This document shows positions 17,114 to 26,215 of a stretch of DNA of 64,000 bases, one piece after another. Each line of letters opens with the position of its first letter. Within the stretch, counting starts at the first letter, position 1. This DNA comes from CAYTIB01 sp964437725 (lineage in GTDB: Bacteria; UBA8248; JACPRG01; G963555815), in assembly GCA_964437725.1 (NCBI GenBank), contig CAYTIB010000001.1:1-64000 (forward strand), given 5' to 3'. The position numbers were made by a program, and so were the translations under genes. The notes beneath the pieces were generated by a model that saw only the letters and a program-made list of their open reading frames with translations, did no database searches and was not told the origin of the DNA.

Positions 17114-18007
17114 GTGGATGACTCTATTGGTTTGAAAGGAAATGGTCTTATTGTGTTTAATGTTTTATTAGCTATCCTTAGCATGCTAGCACAGGGTACG
17201 TCTGACTTTATCTATAAACGAGCACAAGATAGGAAAGAGGTAGTACTCGAGACCTACTTTGCCATCGAATGTATCCCTTTTGCTTGCGTAGCGTTGTTTT
17301 TTGGATACCTGATGGAAGGGTTAGATATCAATCAGGCTACGGTCCTGTATGGGTTGATATTCGGGATATTTTCTTTCTTGGCCGTTTATTGTTTTGTTTC
17401 CTCATTGCGGGAAGGTGAGGCCAGTGTTAATACACTGATTTTCCGTTTGAATTTTGTTCTGGTGGCACTTTTTGCAATTATTTGGTTGGATGAGCCTTGG
17501 TCCACATCCGTGGGTGTCGGACTGATTTTTGCTGCACTCTCTATTACTTCCGTGACCTTTCCCGTCTGGCGGGCCGCATCGGGTGGAATGAGTTCGAAGC
17601 GATCAATTGGCTTGGCTTTTTTAGCTATGGTCCTCTTTGCCACCTTAGGTGTTATCCTGAAAATTGCCATTCAGAAAGGAGCTAATATTGGATGGGCGAT
17701 GGCTCTGGGCGCGTTTTCCTGGCATGTTTGTGCCTGTACTCTGGTCGTTGTGCGGAAAAGTTACAAGATGCCGAAAGCTAACTGGTTGTATCTTCCAATG
17801 ACAGGATGTCTGAAAGCCATTTCGTTTTGCCTGAGGCTCTACGCATTGCGGCGTGGCGGGAGTGTCAGTGTCGTAGTTCCGATTGTCCAACTTAGTTTTC
17901 TGGTAACAATGATTTGGGCCATTATGTTCCTTCGAGAGCTATTGACCCGATCAAAGATTGTTGGCATTTTGTTAGCTATTGCTGCCATTTTGTCTTTCTC
18001 ACTTTGA
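17114..18007 (+). CDS. EamA/DMT-superfamily transporter
   Basis: 297-residue inner-membrane protein with about ten hydrophobic segments in two repeats of five, the EamA pattern (VFNVLLAILSMLAQGTSDF at the start; AILSF at the end). The end of repeat 1 has the conserved WLDEPW element, and repeat 2 has the equivalent FLRELLTRSKIVG. DMT proteins move amino acids, nucleotide precursors or other small metabolites; the substrate is not readable. Start is GTG at 17114; the ATG at 17118 is out of frame. It lies 70 bp after the cupin. Confidence 0.82.
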   Translation: MDDSIGLKGNGLIVFNVLLAILSMLAQGTSDFIYKRAQDRKEVVLETYFAIECIPFACVALFFGYLMEGLDINQATVLYGLIFGIFSFLAVYCFVSSLREGEASVNTLIFRLNFVLVALFAIIWLDEPWSTSVGVGLIFAALSITSVTFPVWRAASGGMSSKRSIGLAFLAMVLFATLGVILKIAIQKGANIGWAMALGAFSWHVCACTLVVVRKSYKMPKANWLYLPMTGCLKAISFCLRLYALRRGGSVSVVVPIVQLSFLVTMIWAIMFLRELLTRSKIVGILLAIAAILSFSL

Positions 18008-18159
18008 AAATTATAAATACGAGAATCCTTTCTCTGTGCTCGTTCATGGACCATGAATTGCCCAATAGTTCAATTTCGCCAAAAGTGATACAGATATTTT
18101 CCTTTTCTAGACATCAATTTTGTTTTGGGAAAAGCGAACCAAGTTATGGGGAGGGTTAA

Positions 18160-18849
18160 ATGAAATCATTGATTCGGCGATCGGCAGCTGAATTTATTGG
18201 AACTTTTGGCTTGGTGTTTGCTGGGACAGGTGCTCTGGTTACTAACCAAGTTAACGCTGGAGCGATAAGCCATGTGGGAATAGCTTTGACTTTTGGTTTG
18301 GTCATAGCTGCTATGGTTTTTGCCACCGGTCAAATATCAGGGGCTCATATAAACCCGGCCGTTACGCTTGCCTTCTGGAGTGTGGGTCGTTTCCCGCGCA
18401 GGGAGGTCCCTTTCTACGTGGTGGCTCAGTTGCTTGGAGCCTGCGTCGGTAGTGCCGTCATTAGGTGCCTTATAGGTGACTACGCCTATTTGGGCGCGAC
18501 TATCCCATCGGGATCGGCAGGGCAATCACTTGGGATCGAATTTCTTCTAACTTTTTTGCTTATGTTTGTCATTATGGCTGTGGCGACTGATACTCGTTCC
18601 AATGGTGCTATGGCGGCTATTGCTATTGGCACTGTTGTTGGACTCGGGGCCATGTTTGCCGGACCAATTTCAGGAGCATCGATGAATCCAGCTCGCTCTT
18701 TCGGTCCTGCTTTGGTCGGAGGATATTTCTCTGCTCATTGGATTTATTGGATTGGCCCAATAGCTGGATCAGTTTTTGCGGCGTGGATCTACGATGTAAT
18801 CCGCTGCGATCCGAATGTGAAACGTGTGTATGTTAAGGGTTGTTGCTGA
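18160..18849 (+). CDS. MIP family aquaporin/glycerol channel
   Basis: 229-residue six-helix channel. Both half-helix motifs are complete: HINPAVT (Asn about 65) and SMNPARSFGP (Asn about 176). The Arg after the second NPA is part of the selectivity filter. The short length and the lack of the acidic residue after the second NPA that marks glycerol facilitators favour a water channel (AqpZ-like). GGAGGG precedes the ATG. It converges with the pnt operon, with 8 bp between stops. Confidence 0.9.
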   Translation: MKSLIRRSAAEFIGTFGLVFAGTGALVTNQVNAGAISHVGIALTFGLVIAAMVFATGQISGAHINPAVTLAFWSVGRFPRREVPFYVVAQLLGACVGSAVIRCLIGDYAYLGATIPSGSAGQSLGIEFLLTFLLMFVIMAVATDTRSNGAMAAIAIGTVVGLGAMFAGPISGASMNPARSFGPALVGGYFSAHWIYWIGPIAGSVFAAWIYDVIRCDPNVKRVYVKGCC

Positions 18850-18857
18850 TCGTCCTA

Positions 18858-20249
18858 TCACGATTCTTTAATGGCACTAATAAGATCCAAGATCGCTTTT
18901 TGCCCGTCTCCGAAGTACATCAATGTGTTGTCAAGAGCAAAAAGAGGATTGGGAATTCCGGCAAATCCAGGGCTGAGACTGCGCTTGATAACGATCACAG
19001 TGCGTGACTTGTCGACGTCTATTATAGGCATCCCGGCGATAGGGCTGGAAGAGTCGGAACGTGCAATTGGATTAACAGTGTCGTTCGCCCCAATGATTAG
19101 TGAGATATCCATTTGCTCCATGAACGGATTAATCTCATCCATCTCTTTGAGCTGATCGTAGGGTACATTAGCTTCAGCAAGTAAGACGTTCATGTGACCG
19201 GGCATGCGCCCTGCTACGGGGTGAATGCCATATAAAACTTCGGCGCCTTTGGATTCCAGCATCTCTGCAAGGTCCCTAACGGCGTGTTGTGCTTGGGCAA
19301 CGGCCATTCCATAACCGGGGATAATTGCAACCTTGCGGGCCGTGTCAAAGACCATAGCCACCTCTTCAGGTGATACGGATTTGATCTTTCCTTCGTAAAC
19401 CTCGTCTGCCGTAGAGACCTGGCCTTCTACTGGGGCGAGTGTTCCGAATAATACATTGGTCATTGATCGGTTCATTGCCCTACACATGATTCGAGTTAGG
19501 ATAATCCCTGAAGCTCCAACCAATGAACCCGCAATTATGAGAACGTTGTTGTCGAGGACAAAACCCGTGGCTGTCGCCGCCAAACCCGAATATGAATTTA
19601 AGAGAGCAATGACAACGGGCATGTCAGCTCCGCCGATTGGTATTACTAGCAGAATCCCGAGAAGGGAGGCAATCACTACCAGAATCCAATAATTCGATTG
19701 ATTTTGTGGGTCAATAGCCACCCAAAAGGCGGTTGCCAGAGTCGCAACTCCAAGCAGAATATTTAAGGCCTTCTGGCCTGTGAAAAGAATAGAATTCCCA
19801 GACATGAGTTCTTGAAGTTTTGCGAAGGCTATAAGACTTCCCCAAAATGTGACAGCCCCTATAATTCCTGAGGCGGCAGTTGCCACCGCGAATTGATTGT
19901 TAACAGTTCCGGTTTTCATTCCGGCCATTGAGAGGGCTGCGGCTGCCACGAGGACAGAGGCACCCCCTCCAAAGCCATTTAGCAGTGCGACCATCTGAGG
20001 CATAGCAGTCATTTGGATCTTGAGAGCAAGTACTCCGCCGATTAATGCGCCGACAATCAGACCAACAAAAATCATTTCATAGCTGAGTATGTTACGGTTT
20101 GCCAGCGTCACTACGATTGCCAATAGCATTCCAGCCGCACCCGCAAGATTGCCACGGACGGCAGTCCGCGGGTGGGCCAGTCCCTTCAGGCCCGCAATGA
20201 AAAGGATTGAGGCGACTAGGTAAGCAAAGTTGATAAGTGAAAGTTGCAA
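18858..20249 (-). CDS. pntB: NAD(P) transhydrogenase subunit beta
   Basis: 463 residues. The N-terminal half is a series of nine or so membrane helices that with PntAB form the proton channel; the C-terminal domain (from about residue 285) binds NADP(H), with VIIPGYGMAVAQAQ and the conserved GIHPVAGRMPGHMNVLLAEA, and GANDTVNP and KRSLSPGFAGI near the end. The enzyme couples hydride transfer from NADH to NADP+ with proton re-entry and supplies NADPH. Last gene of pntAA-pntAB-pntB, 3 bp after pntAB. Confidence 0.95.
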   Translation of the reverse strand: MQLSLINFAYLVASILFIAGLKGLAHPRTAVRGNLAGAAGMLLAIVVTLANRNILSYEMIFVGLIVGALIGGVLALKIQMTAMPQMVALLNGFGGGASVLVAAAALSMAGMKTGTVNNQFAVATAASGIIGAVTFWGSLIAFAKLQELMSGNSILFTGQKALNILLGVATLATAFWVAIDPQNQSNYWILVVIASLLGILLVIPIGGADMPVVIALLNSYSGLAATATGFVLDNNVLIIAGSLVGASGIILTRIMCRAMNRSMTNVLFGTLAPVEGQVSTADEVYEGKIKSVSPEEVAMVFDTARKVAIIPGYGMAVAQAQHAVRDLAEMLESKGAEVLYGIHPVAGRMPGHMNVLLAEANVPYDQLKEMDEINPFMEQMDISLIIGANDTVNPIARSDSSSPIAGMPIIDVDKSRTVIVIKRSLSPGFAGIPNPLFALDNTLMYFGDGQKAILDLISAIKES

Positions 20250-20252
20250 AGC

Positions 20253-20531
20253 TCAGTCCTTCTTTCGGAACATCCCGAGCATTCGGTTTGTGACCAGGAA
20301 GCCCCCCACCACATTGATGGTTGCGAAGACAACGGCAATCAATCCGAGGATTGTAGTTAAGATGGACGCTTCAGCTCCCACTGCAAGTAAGGCTCCGATA
20401 ATCGTGATTCCGGAGATGGCATTCGAACCAGACATTAAAGGTGTATGAAGAGTGGGCGGAACCTTAGTAATGACTTCCCAACCGATATACATTGCGAGAA
20501 CGAAAATGGTCAGAATTGCGACGAAATCCAT
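20253..20531 (-). CDS. pntAB: NAD(P) transhydrogenase subunit alpha, membrane part
   Basis: 92-residue subunit with three to four membrane helices (FVAILTIFVLAMYIGWEVI; AISGITIIGALLAVG; LIAVVFATINVVGGFLV). This is the separate membrane portion of the alpha chain found in bacteria with a split PntA (Rhodospirillum type). Its ATG shares one base with the TAA of pntAA (TAATG), so translation is coupled. The C-terminal NRMLGMFRKKD is typical. Confidence 0.93.
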   Translation of the reverse strand: MDFVAILTIFVLAMYIGWEVITKVPPTLHTPLMSGSNAISGITIIGALLAVGAEASILTTILGLIAVVFATINVVGGFLVTNRMLGMFRKKD

Positions 20532-21715
20532 TAGGAGTTGTCTCCTTCACCTGCATGCTCCCCCGATAGACCGAGGGCTTCTCTTACCCTGGGGTGAACT
20601 ATTTCTCCCTTTTGCGCTACCAGAGTTTCACGTGTGATCTCATCGTCTAGGTCGACTACCATCTGCCCCTCCTTCACGAGGTGAAGGAGAAAGGTAGAAA
20701 GGTTTTTGGCGTACATTTGACTAGCGTGGCAGGGAATAGTGGAGGGAAGGTTCATCACCCCCATAATAGTTACCTCGTGCTTAACGATGTTTTGCTCCGG
20801 CTGTGTAAGTTCACAATTGCCTCCGCGTTCAGCGGCTAGATCTATAATTATAGAACCGGGGGGCATTCCTTCGACCATCTCATTTGTGATTAAAGTCGGG
20901 GCTTTCTTTCCAGGGACTGCCGCAGTGCTAATGACAACGTCGCTCTCGCTGATCACTTGCCCCATCAACTCTTGTTGTTTCTGGTAAAAAACTTCCCCTA
21001 AATCTGTAGAGTAACCGCCTTTGTCTTCGGCACCCTCAGCTTCAAGTGGCAGCTCGACAAATTTGGCTCCGAGACTTTCGACTTGTTCTTTAACAGCCGG
21101 ACGAACGTCATAAGCTTGTACGACGGCACCAAGCCGGTTGGCTGTGGCTATTGCTTGCAAACCTGCTACCCCTGCGCCAATAACCAAGACCCTGGCCGGT
21201 GCCACAGTGCCCGCAGCGGTCATAAGCATGGGAAACATTCTCGGGAGGTGATTTGCTGCTAAAAGGACCGCTTTGTACCCAGAGATTGTAGCCATTGAGG
21301 AGAGGGCATCCATACTCTGGGCGCGTGTCGTTCTGGGCAGGAGTTCGATGGAAAATAAGGAAACTCCCCGTGAGGCCAGGGACGGTAGAATTTCGCCCTG
21401 GGCAAACGGTTCACAAAATCCAATTAAGGTATGCCCGGAATGTAGGAGATCGAGATCTGCTTTTCCTATGTCCGGATTAGCTCCGGGAGTTCGCACTTGA
21501 AGAATGATATCTGCCTCGTCAAAAACTTCTTTCCGGGAACCTACAATCCGCCCTCCTTTATCTTGGTATTCGAAATCAGCGTTGCCGGCAGATTTACCAG
21601 CTTCAGACTGGACTATCACCTCTAGTTCCGACTGAGTAAGGGTAGGGATCTGAGCAGGAATCATCGCCACACGACGTTCACACGGAAAGGTTTCTTTAGG
21701 AATTCCAATAATCAT
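20531..21715 (-). CDS. pntAA: NAD(P) transhydrogenase subunit alpha, NAD-binding part
   Basis: 394-residue soluble NAD(H)-binding domain I. Seen: N-terminal IGIPKETFPCERRVAMIP, the alanine-dehydrogenase-like fold, Rossmann motif VLVIGAGVAGLQAIATA (about 171-187), and RQDxxD-loop equivalents around DVRPAVKEQVESLGAKFVELPLE. It delivers hydride from NADH to the NADP-bound PntB domain. First gene of the operon; the gap upstream contains a plausible promoter (21782-21810). Full length for a split system. Confidence 0.94.
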   Translation of the reverse strand: MIIGIPKETFPCERRVAMIPAQIPTLTQSELEVIVQSEAGKSAGNADFEYQDKGGRIVGSRKEVFDEADIILQVRTPGANPDIGKADLDLLHSGHTLIGFCEPFAQGEILPSLASRGVSLFSIELLPRTTRAQSMDALSSMATISGYKAVLLAANHLPRMFPMLMTAAGTVAPARVLVIGAGVAGLQAIATANRLGAVVQAYDVRPAVKEQVESLGAKFVELPLEAEGAEDKGGYSTDLGEVFYQKQQELMGQVISESDVVISTAAVPGKKAPTLITNEMVEGMPPGSIIIDLAAERGGNCELTQPEQNIVKHEVTIMGVMNLPSTIPCHASQMYAKNLSTFLLHLVKEGQMVVDLDDEITRETLVAQKGEIVHPRVREALGLSGEHAGEGDNS

Positions 21716-21781
21716 TAGAGCTCAAATTTTTAGTGGCTTACGGGACGCAACAAGGAACGGTACACGAGCGTCAATCCCGAA

Positions 21782-21810
21782 ATAATAAACGAACAAACGC
21801 TGGATTGTAA
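21782..21810 (-). promoter_or_regulatory. Candidate promoter for the pnt operon
   Basis: On the minus strand TTACAA (21805-21810) and TATTAT (21782-21787) are 17 bp apart, matching sigma-70 consensus in 4 and 5 of 6 positions. It lies about 67 bp upstream of the pntAA start codon and downstream of the YjbQ gene. Confidence 0.35.
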
Positions 21811-21855
21811 CGCATTCTCGGAGCAATTTCTAGGTTAATGGACATAATAATTTAG

Positions 21856-22269
21856 TTATTCTCCCATGACCTTAACAACGAGGCGTTTTTTTCGTTGACC
21901 ATCAAACTCAGCGTAATATACCTGTTGCCAGGGACCTAGATCACTGCTTCCATTGGTGACGGGGATGATCACTTGGTGGTGCATTAATAGGCTCTTGAGG
22001 TGGGCATCTCCGTTTGTTTCTCCGGTTTGATGATGACGATAGTTTGGACCTTCAGGTGCTAACTCCTGAAGCCAGTCATCGATGTCAGCGATTAGTCCAG
22101 ATTCAGCGTCGTTCACATAGACGGAGGCGGTGATATGCATGGCTGAGACTAAGGCCATTCCCTCCTGAATCTCACTTTTCTGTATGGTCTCTTCCACTTT
22201 ATCCGTAATGTTGATGTATTCGCGATGTTCCTCAGTTTTGAACCAAAAATATTCAGTGTGCGCCCTCAT
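21856..22269 (-). CDS. YjbQ family protein (UPF0047)
   Basis: 137 residues covering the whole UPF0047 domain. Seen: SAMHITASVYVNDAESGLIADI, the NYRHHQTGETNGDAHLK segment with the conserved His/Asn/Asp cluster, and GSSDLGPWQQVYYAEFDGQRKKR. Some members have weak thiamine-phosphate synthase activity in vitro and are named secondary thiamine-phosphate synthase enzyme; the physiological role is not settled. It is 74 bp downstream of the UbiD 3 gene on the same strand and ends before the pnt promoter. Confidence 0.9.
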   Translation of the reverse strand: MRAHTEYFWFKTEEHREYINITDKVEETIQKSEIQEGMALVSAMHITASVYVNDAESGLIADIDDWLQELAPEGPNYRHHQTGETNGDAHLKSLLMHHQVIIPVTNGSSDLGPWQQVYYAEFDGQRKKRLVVKVMGE

Positions 22270-22343
22270 GTTTTCTCCATCGCAATTTTCTATATGGATA
22301 TTGCGCTACGTAATGGAAGTGTCTCCATGGTAACCTTATTTTC

Positions 22344-23792
22344 TTACTGATATCGATCTAGGAAAGACTGGACACGTTTGGGAATCTTGAATTCCGGAAG
22401 CCCGATTTCATTCCACACATCAAGAGCTTTTAACATCATGTCTTTGTGTGGCAGGGAAATGTCTCCGGCGTCTTCTGTTTCTGTGGCATCTAAGATTAGT
22501 TTGCTGCTCATTTCTGGTTCTCCGTCTCGGATACGAACTGTCGGGTCGAGCACCGCAGGGGTATAGACATTGTCGATAATAATGGTGTCCCTTTGCGCGT
22601 TGAATCTAGAGTTCATAGCCCAATCCAGGTGTATGGGATCTCGTATATCGATATCTTCATCGACAATAGTAATGCGTTTTAGTAACGTGGCTTCAGCGAT
22701 AAGACGTCCGACTCGCTTGGCATGGGCCGGATATAGTGGCCGCATCGAGATAATGCCATGGGCTAAAAGCCCTCCATAGGTCAGATCGATGTAGGCATCT
22801 TTTACTGTGTTGTGACCCAAATCATGGCGAAGCATTTTTACCAAAAGGCCTGCATTGCTCATGCTCTGGATGACGGTGCTCTCACTTGGAGGAAGCTGGC
22901 TGATGTAACCGTAGTAAATTGGATCCCTTCTGTGCGTGATTGCCTTGACATGGACTACTGGTTTCTGGGCGATTGGACCCATATATCCTGCAAACTCCCC
23001 GAATGTTCCCTCTTCGGCTGTTTCCTGAGGACGCAACTCTCCTTCAATGATCATTTCGGCGTTCGCGGGAACCAAAAGTTCCGATGTTCTTGCTTTGACA
23101 ACTTCCAGTGGCGATCCCTTTAACCCCCCGGCAACGGTGAGCTCATCCGTTCCGTAGGGAATATTACAAACAGCTGCAAAATGAGCTGCGGGCTCTGCTC
23201 CTATAACCCAGGCGAATGGTGCCGGCTTGCCATTGTTAACGTAAGACTCATAGCACAAAGTCCCGTGACGACTGGGAGTAAGATTGATAACTAACTCCTG
23301 TTTATTTTTAACCATGGTTCGATAAGTTGCTGCGTTTTGCACACCTGTGTTGTCATCCCGGCTGATCACAATGGTTGTCAAGTAGGGTGCAACGTCTTTC
23401 CCGGGAGTCCAGATCGGGATAGGTAGAGAACTCAGATCAACGGAGTTACCTTCTAAAATAACCTCCTGGCAGGGTGCAGATCTACTTTCTTCGGGAGCTA
23501 TCGGGTTGCGCAGTGCCTGGACCCATTTTTCGTTGATATCTTCCGGCTCTACTTCGAGTGCAGTTGCGTAAGTGGCGCGTGAAGCTCCTAATACTCCGGT
23601 CATGACAGGTATATTGAACCCTTTGACACGTTCAAAAAGAAGCCCAAATCGTTCATGATCAGGCAATGCCTGAAACATCCAACGCGCCAGGCACGCCAAT
23701 TCCCAGGTGTGATCAACGTTTTTTTGTATACGCTTGAGTATTCCCTTAGATTCCAATGCTGCCAGGTGTTCGCGGATGTCTTGATAGGCCAT
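22344..23792 (-). CDS. UbiD family prenylated-FMN-dependent decarboxylase 3
   Basis: Third UbiD homologue, 482 residues. Catalytic Glu pair in EGTFGE (E261, E266), Arg R158 in NAATYRTM with N153. The Pro of EGPFGE is replaced by Thr. The sequence AGGLKGSPLEVVKARTSELLVPANAEMIIEGE is classical for the central domain. It differs clearly from copies 1 and 2 and so is not a recent duplicate. The adjacent YjbQ gene follows on the same strand. Reaction: decarboxylation or carboxylation of an unsaturated or aromatic acid; substrate unknown. Confidence 0.88.
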   Translation of the reverse strand: MAYQDIREHLAALESKGILKRIQKNVDHTWELACLARWMFQALPDHERFGLLFERVKGFNIPVMTGVLGASRATYATALEVEPEDINEKWVQALRNPIAPEESRSAPCQEVILEGNSVDLSSLPIPIWTPGKDVAPYLTTIVISRDDNTGVQNAATYRTMVKNKQELVINLTPSRHGTLCYESYVNNGKPAPFAWVIGAEPAAHFAAVCNIPYGTDELTVAGGLKGSPLEVVKARTSELLVPANAEMIIEGELRPQETAEEGTFGEFAGYMGPIAQKPVVHVKAITHRRDPIYYGYISQLPPSESTVIQSMSNAGLLVKMLRHDLGHNTVKDAYIDLTYGGLLAHGIISMRPLYPAHAKRVGRLIAEATLLKRITIVDEDIDIRDPIHLDWAMNSRFNAQRDTIIIDNVYTPAVLDPTVRIRDGEPEMSSKLILDATETEDAGDISLPHKDMMLKALDVWNEIGLPEFKIPKRVQSFLDRYQ

Positions 23793-23945
23793 TTTTGTTC
23801 TCCCGATTTTCGCGCGGAGACGGGGTGACTTCTTAAAATCTAATTTGTGTATCTCTCAACTGTTAATGATATCAGTTTACACTTATTCACATTTAACTGG
23901 GCTGATTGGAACTGTTACATGTAACTTATTTTTTTCACTGCCAGA

Positions 23946-25985
23946 TCAATCGTCGATGTAACCTAGCTTCCTGAGCCGATCCAGTGTTTCGGTATCGAAT
24001 TCAACTTCTTTCTTCCCGGAAAGACGTCCCCGCTCGAGGATCCGAGCTCTCTCATTTTGAAGTATTTTCATAAAGTGATGAGTCTGCTTTGTAGAATAGT
24101 TGAACAGGTCACGTTTTTCTTTAGGATCATTCAAAAGATCGAATAGCTGTCCTTTTTTGAAGGACAGTTCCTTTGATTTGCGAAGTGTTTCTTTCATTTC
24201 AGATATATATTTTTTCCCCTCATTTATAGTGAATTGGTAAGATCCCCCGAACAAGCCGGAAACTTCTCCGTAAAACTTCCTATCAAGGTGCTGCCCCAGA
24301 AGTGCAGGGACGATCGAATTTCCCTGCATCCCTTGTGGCCCTTTTATTTTCAACCAGTCGAGGATCGAGGGCATAATGTCTATGAGGCCTGATGGAACGG
24401 TGGTCTGATGGCCTCCTGATTGGCCGTTTGGTAATCGTATGACGAGAGGAACTCGGATTTCTTCTTCAAAAACGGTATACCCATGTTTATATGTTCCGTG
24501 TTCATAAAATGCTTCGCCATGATCTGAAGTAAGGAGAATGAGTGAGGAATCATATAGGCCCACTTTTTTGAGGTACTGGATAAGTTTTCCGAACCAATGG
24601 TCGAAAAATCTTATTTCTCCATCATACTGTGCGATCATATTGTGAAGCTTTGGGGCTGATAGGCGAGTTTGGTCTTTGGGAGGGTGGGCGATGGGCTGGC
24701 CTTTGAATGTGGGATCGAACAATGTTTTGTACGTGTTAGGAGGTCGATAAGGGTCGTGAGGATCGAAATAGTGGAGATAGAGGAAAAGCTTTTCTCGGTT
24801 GACATCAAAATTGGATGCAAAAAGATGATCAAGGTATCCACGAGCTTCCCGAAAGACCCAATCGGCCTTTGTCATTCGATTTTCCATCACGTGTTTCTTG
24901 GGTGCTTTGAACCATTCTGACTTGTCGGCCCCGCTTTCATTCAATAAGGCTTCCGTTGCCTGGTTAACCTTCTCAAGGACTCTCCCGGGCCAGGAGTTTT
25001 CTCGATGTAAGACTCTCCAAAAATAAAGTTGCTGTGGTGGTTGGTTGTTGCGGTAGAGTAGGCTGTCTAGATGATCGTTTAGCTGAGAGACATAATCGAA
25101 CCCCTGTGTGTAGTTTTGCTTGCTGGAAACAAACAGGTTTGTAGAGAAAAAAGCGGTGGTGTAGCCTTTCGAACGGAGAGTTTCAGCAAGTGTTTTTGCA
25201 CTATCTGGTAAGCGGTCCGCAACATGATGCATGCCGGTCACAGTCTCATGCAATGATGTGAAAAGTGTCGCAATAGAGGGGATTGTCCAACTCGCGTGTG
25301 TGCGGAATTGCCTGAACAGGATACCTTCCTTAGCGAATCGATCCACATTTGGAGATGTGAGGCGATGATAGCCGTAGGCTGATAGATGATCTGAGCGAAG
25401 GGTGTCGACAAGTATGAGAATTACGTGAGGTGTATTTGCAATCGAATTGCTAGGCTCGCGGTATTTTTGATTCCCGTAACGTGTAGTGACGTCTGGTAGG
25501 CTAAGCGTCCCCATGATTCCAGCGGCGAAGATTGCCACACCCAATCCGGGGACCCATGTTCGGCCTTTGTGATTTGGCCCTGACATTTTTTTGCAATAAA
25601 ACCAAACCAGTAGAATTGTGATTACTAAGAAAAAAAGGTTAGCGGATATACGCCCGAAACTCGAATCCGCAGTGATGAAAAATGGAAATACGTATCCCGA
25701 CAGAACTATCCGGGTGAAGATTACTACACAAAAACTTGATAGCAGCTTGTCCGTGTAGGGTCTCAACCGTTGGATTTTTGTGCAGATTATTATCAGGGAG
25801 GTAGAGACGACACCAAATAAAGTGGCGTTTAAAATTATGGCCACTAACAGGAGATGAAGTGCGCTCCAGGTAGTGTGGGCTTGCATGGGGGGAGACGCTA
25901 CGAGAATGATCAAATACGTTTCCACCAATCCGGCCAAACCACCGGACCCTATGCCGATTAGTGTTCCTCGAAGAATTTGTTTCAT
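23946..25985 (-). CDS. Membrane-anchored sulfatase-fold hydrolase/transferase with Thr nucleophile position
   Basis: 679 residues. The first 170 contain five hydrophobic segments, and the rest is an alkaline-phosphatase-superfamily domain. Metal-binding motifs: LVDTLRSDHLS (about 192-202), LHYFDPHDPY, and TSDHGEAFYEHG with a later KHGYTVFEEEIRVPL. At the nucleophile position, where sulfatases have Cys or Ser (CxPSR) to be turned into formylglycine, the sequence is SWTIPSIATLFTS, with Thr234. Thr is the nucleophile in LtaS and phosphoethanolamine transferases, so a phospho- or sulfo-transferring membrane enzyme is as likely as a true sulfatase. The catalytic domain probably faces the periplasm. 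It stands alone. Confidence 0.78.
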   Translation of the reverse strand: MKQILRGTLIGIGSGGLAGLVETYLIILVASPPMQAHTTWSALHLLLVAIILNATLFGVVSTSLIIICTKIQRLRPYTDKLLSSFCVVIFTRIVLSGYVFPFFITADSSFGRISANLFFLVITILLVWFYCKKMSGPNHKGRTWVPGLGVAIFAAGIMGTLSLPDVTTRYGNQKYREPSNSIANTPHVILILVDTLRSDHLSAYGYHRLTSPNVDRFAKEGILFRQFRTHASWTIPSIATLFTSLHETVTGMHHVADRLPDSAKTLAETLRSKGYTTAFFSTNLFVSSKQNYTQGFDYVSQLNDHLDSLLYRNNQPPQQLYFWRVLHRENSWPGRVLEKVNQATEALLNESGADKSEWFKAPKKHVMENRMTKADWVFREARGYLDHLFASNFDVNREKLFLYLHYFDPHDPYRPPNTYKTLFDPTFKGQPIAHPPKDQTRLSAPKLHNMIAQYDGEIRFFDHWFGKLIQYLKKVGLYDSSLILLTSDHGEAFYEHGTYKHGYTVFEEEIRVPLVIRLPNGQSGGHQTTVPSGLIDIMPSILDWLKIKGPQGMQGNSIVPALLGQHLDRKFYGEVSGLFGGSYQFTINEGKKYISEMKETLRKSKELSFKKGQLFDLLNDPKEKRDLFNYSTKQTHHFMKILQNERARILERGRLSGKKEVEFDTETLDRLRKLGYIDD

Positions 25986-26127
25986 ATTGATTTCTCGTTT
26001 TGGTGTGAAAGTGTTAGCCCGGTCGATTTTGTTTTGTCTAATCTACGGGAAGACATCACAGTTGCGTCAAGTGGAACTATAGGTATTGGCCTAGTTGGTA
26101 TAGGGTCCGATGATGATCAAATCCGAT

Positions 26128-26170
26128 AGGGTTGTAAACCCTCTCAGAGAAGATTCTCTTGCCAAGGCAG
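26128..26170 (+). other. Run of three small hairpins upstream of the SDR gene
   Basis: AGGGTT-GTA-AACCCT (26128-26142), AGAGA-AGAT-TCTCT (26146-26159) and TGCC-AA-GGCA (26161-26170) follow one another. None has a T-tract. They precede the SDR gene by 46 bp and might structure its leader or serve as a binding site. Confidence 0.35.
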
Positions 26171-26215
26171 ACTTCAGAGGCATTATAGGGTTGAATTGAC
26201 AAAAGAGGAATACGG

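Noticed and set aside
26083..26160. Possible tRNA in the leader of the SDR gene
   Set aside because: Hairpins are present but there is no T-arm consensus, anticodon arm or acceptor pairing.
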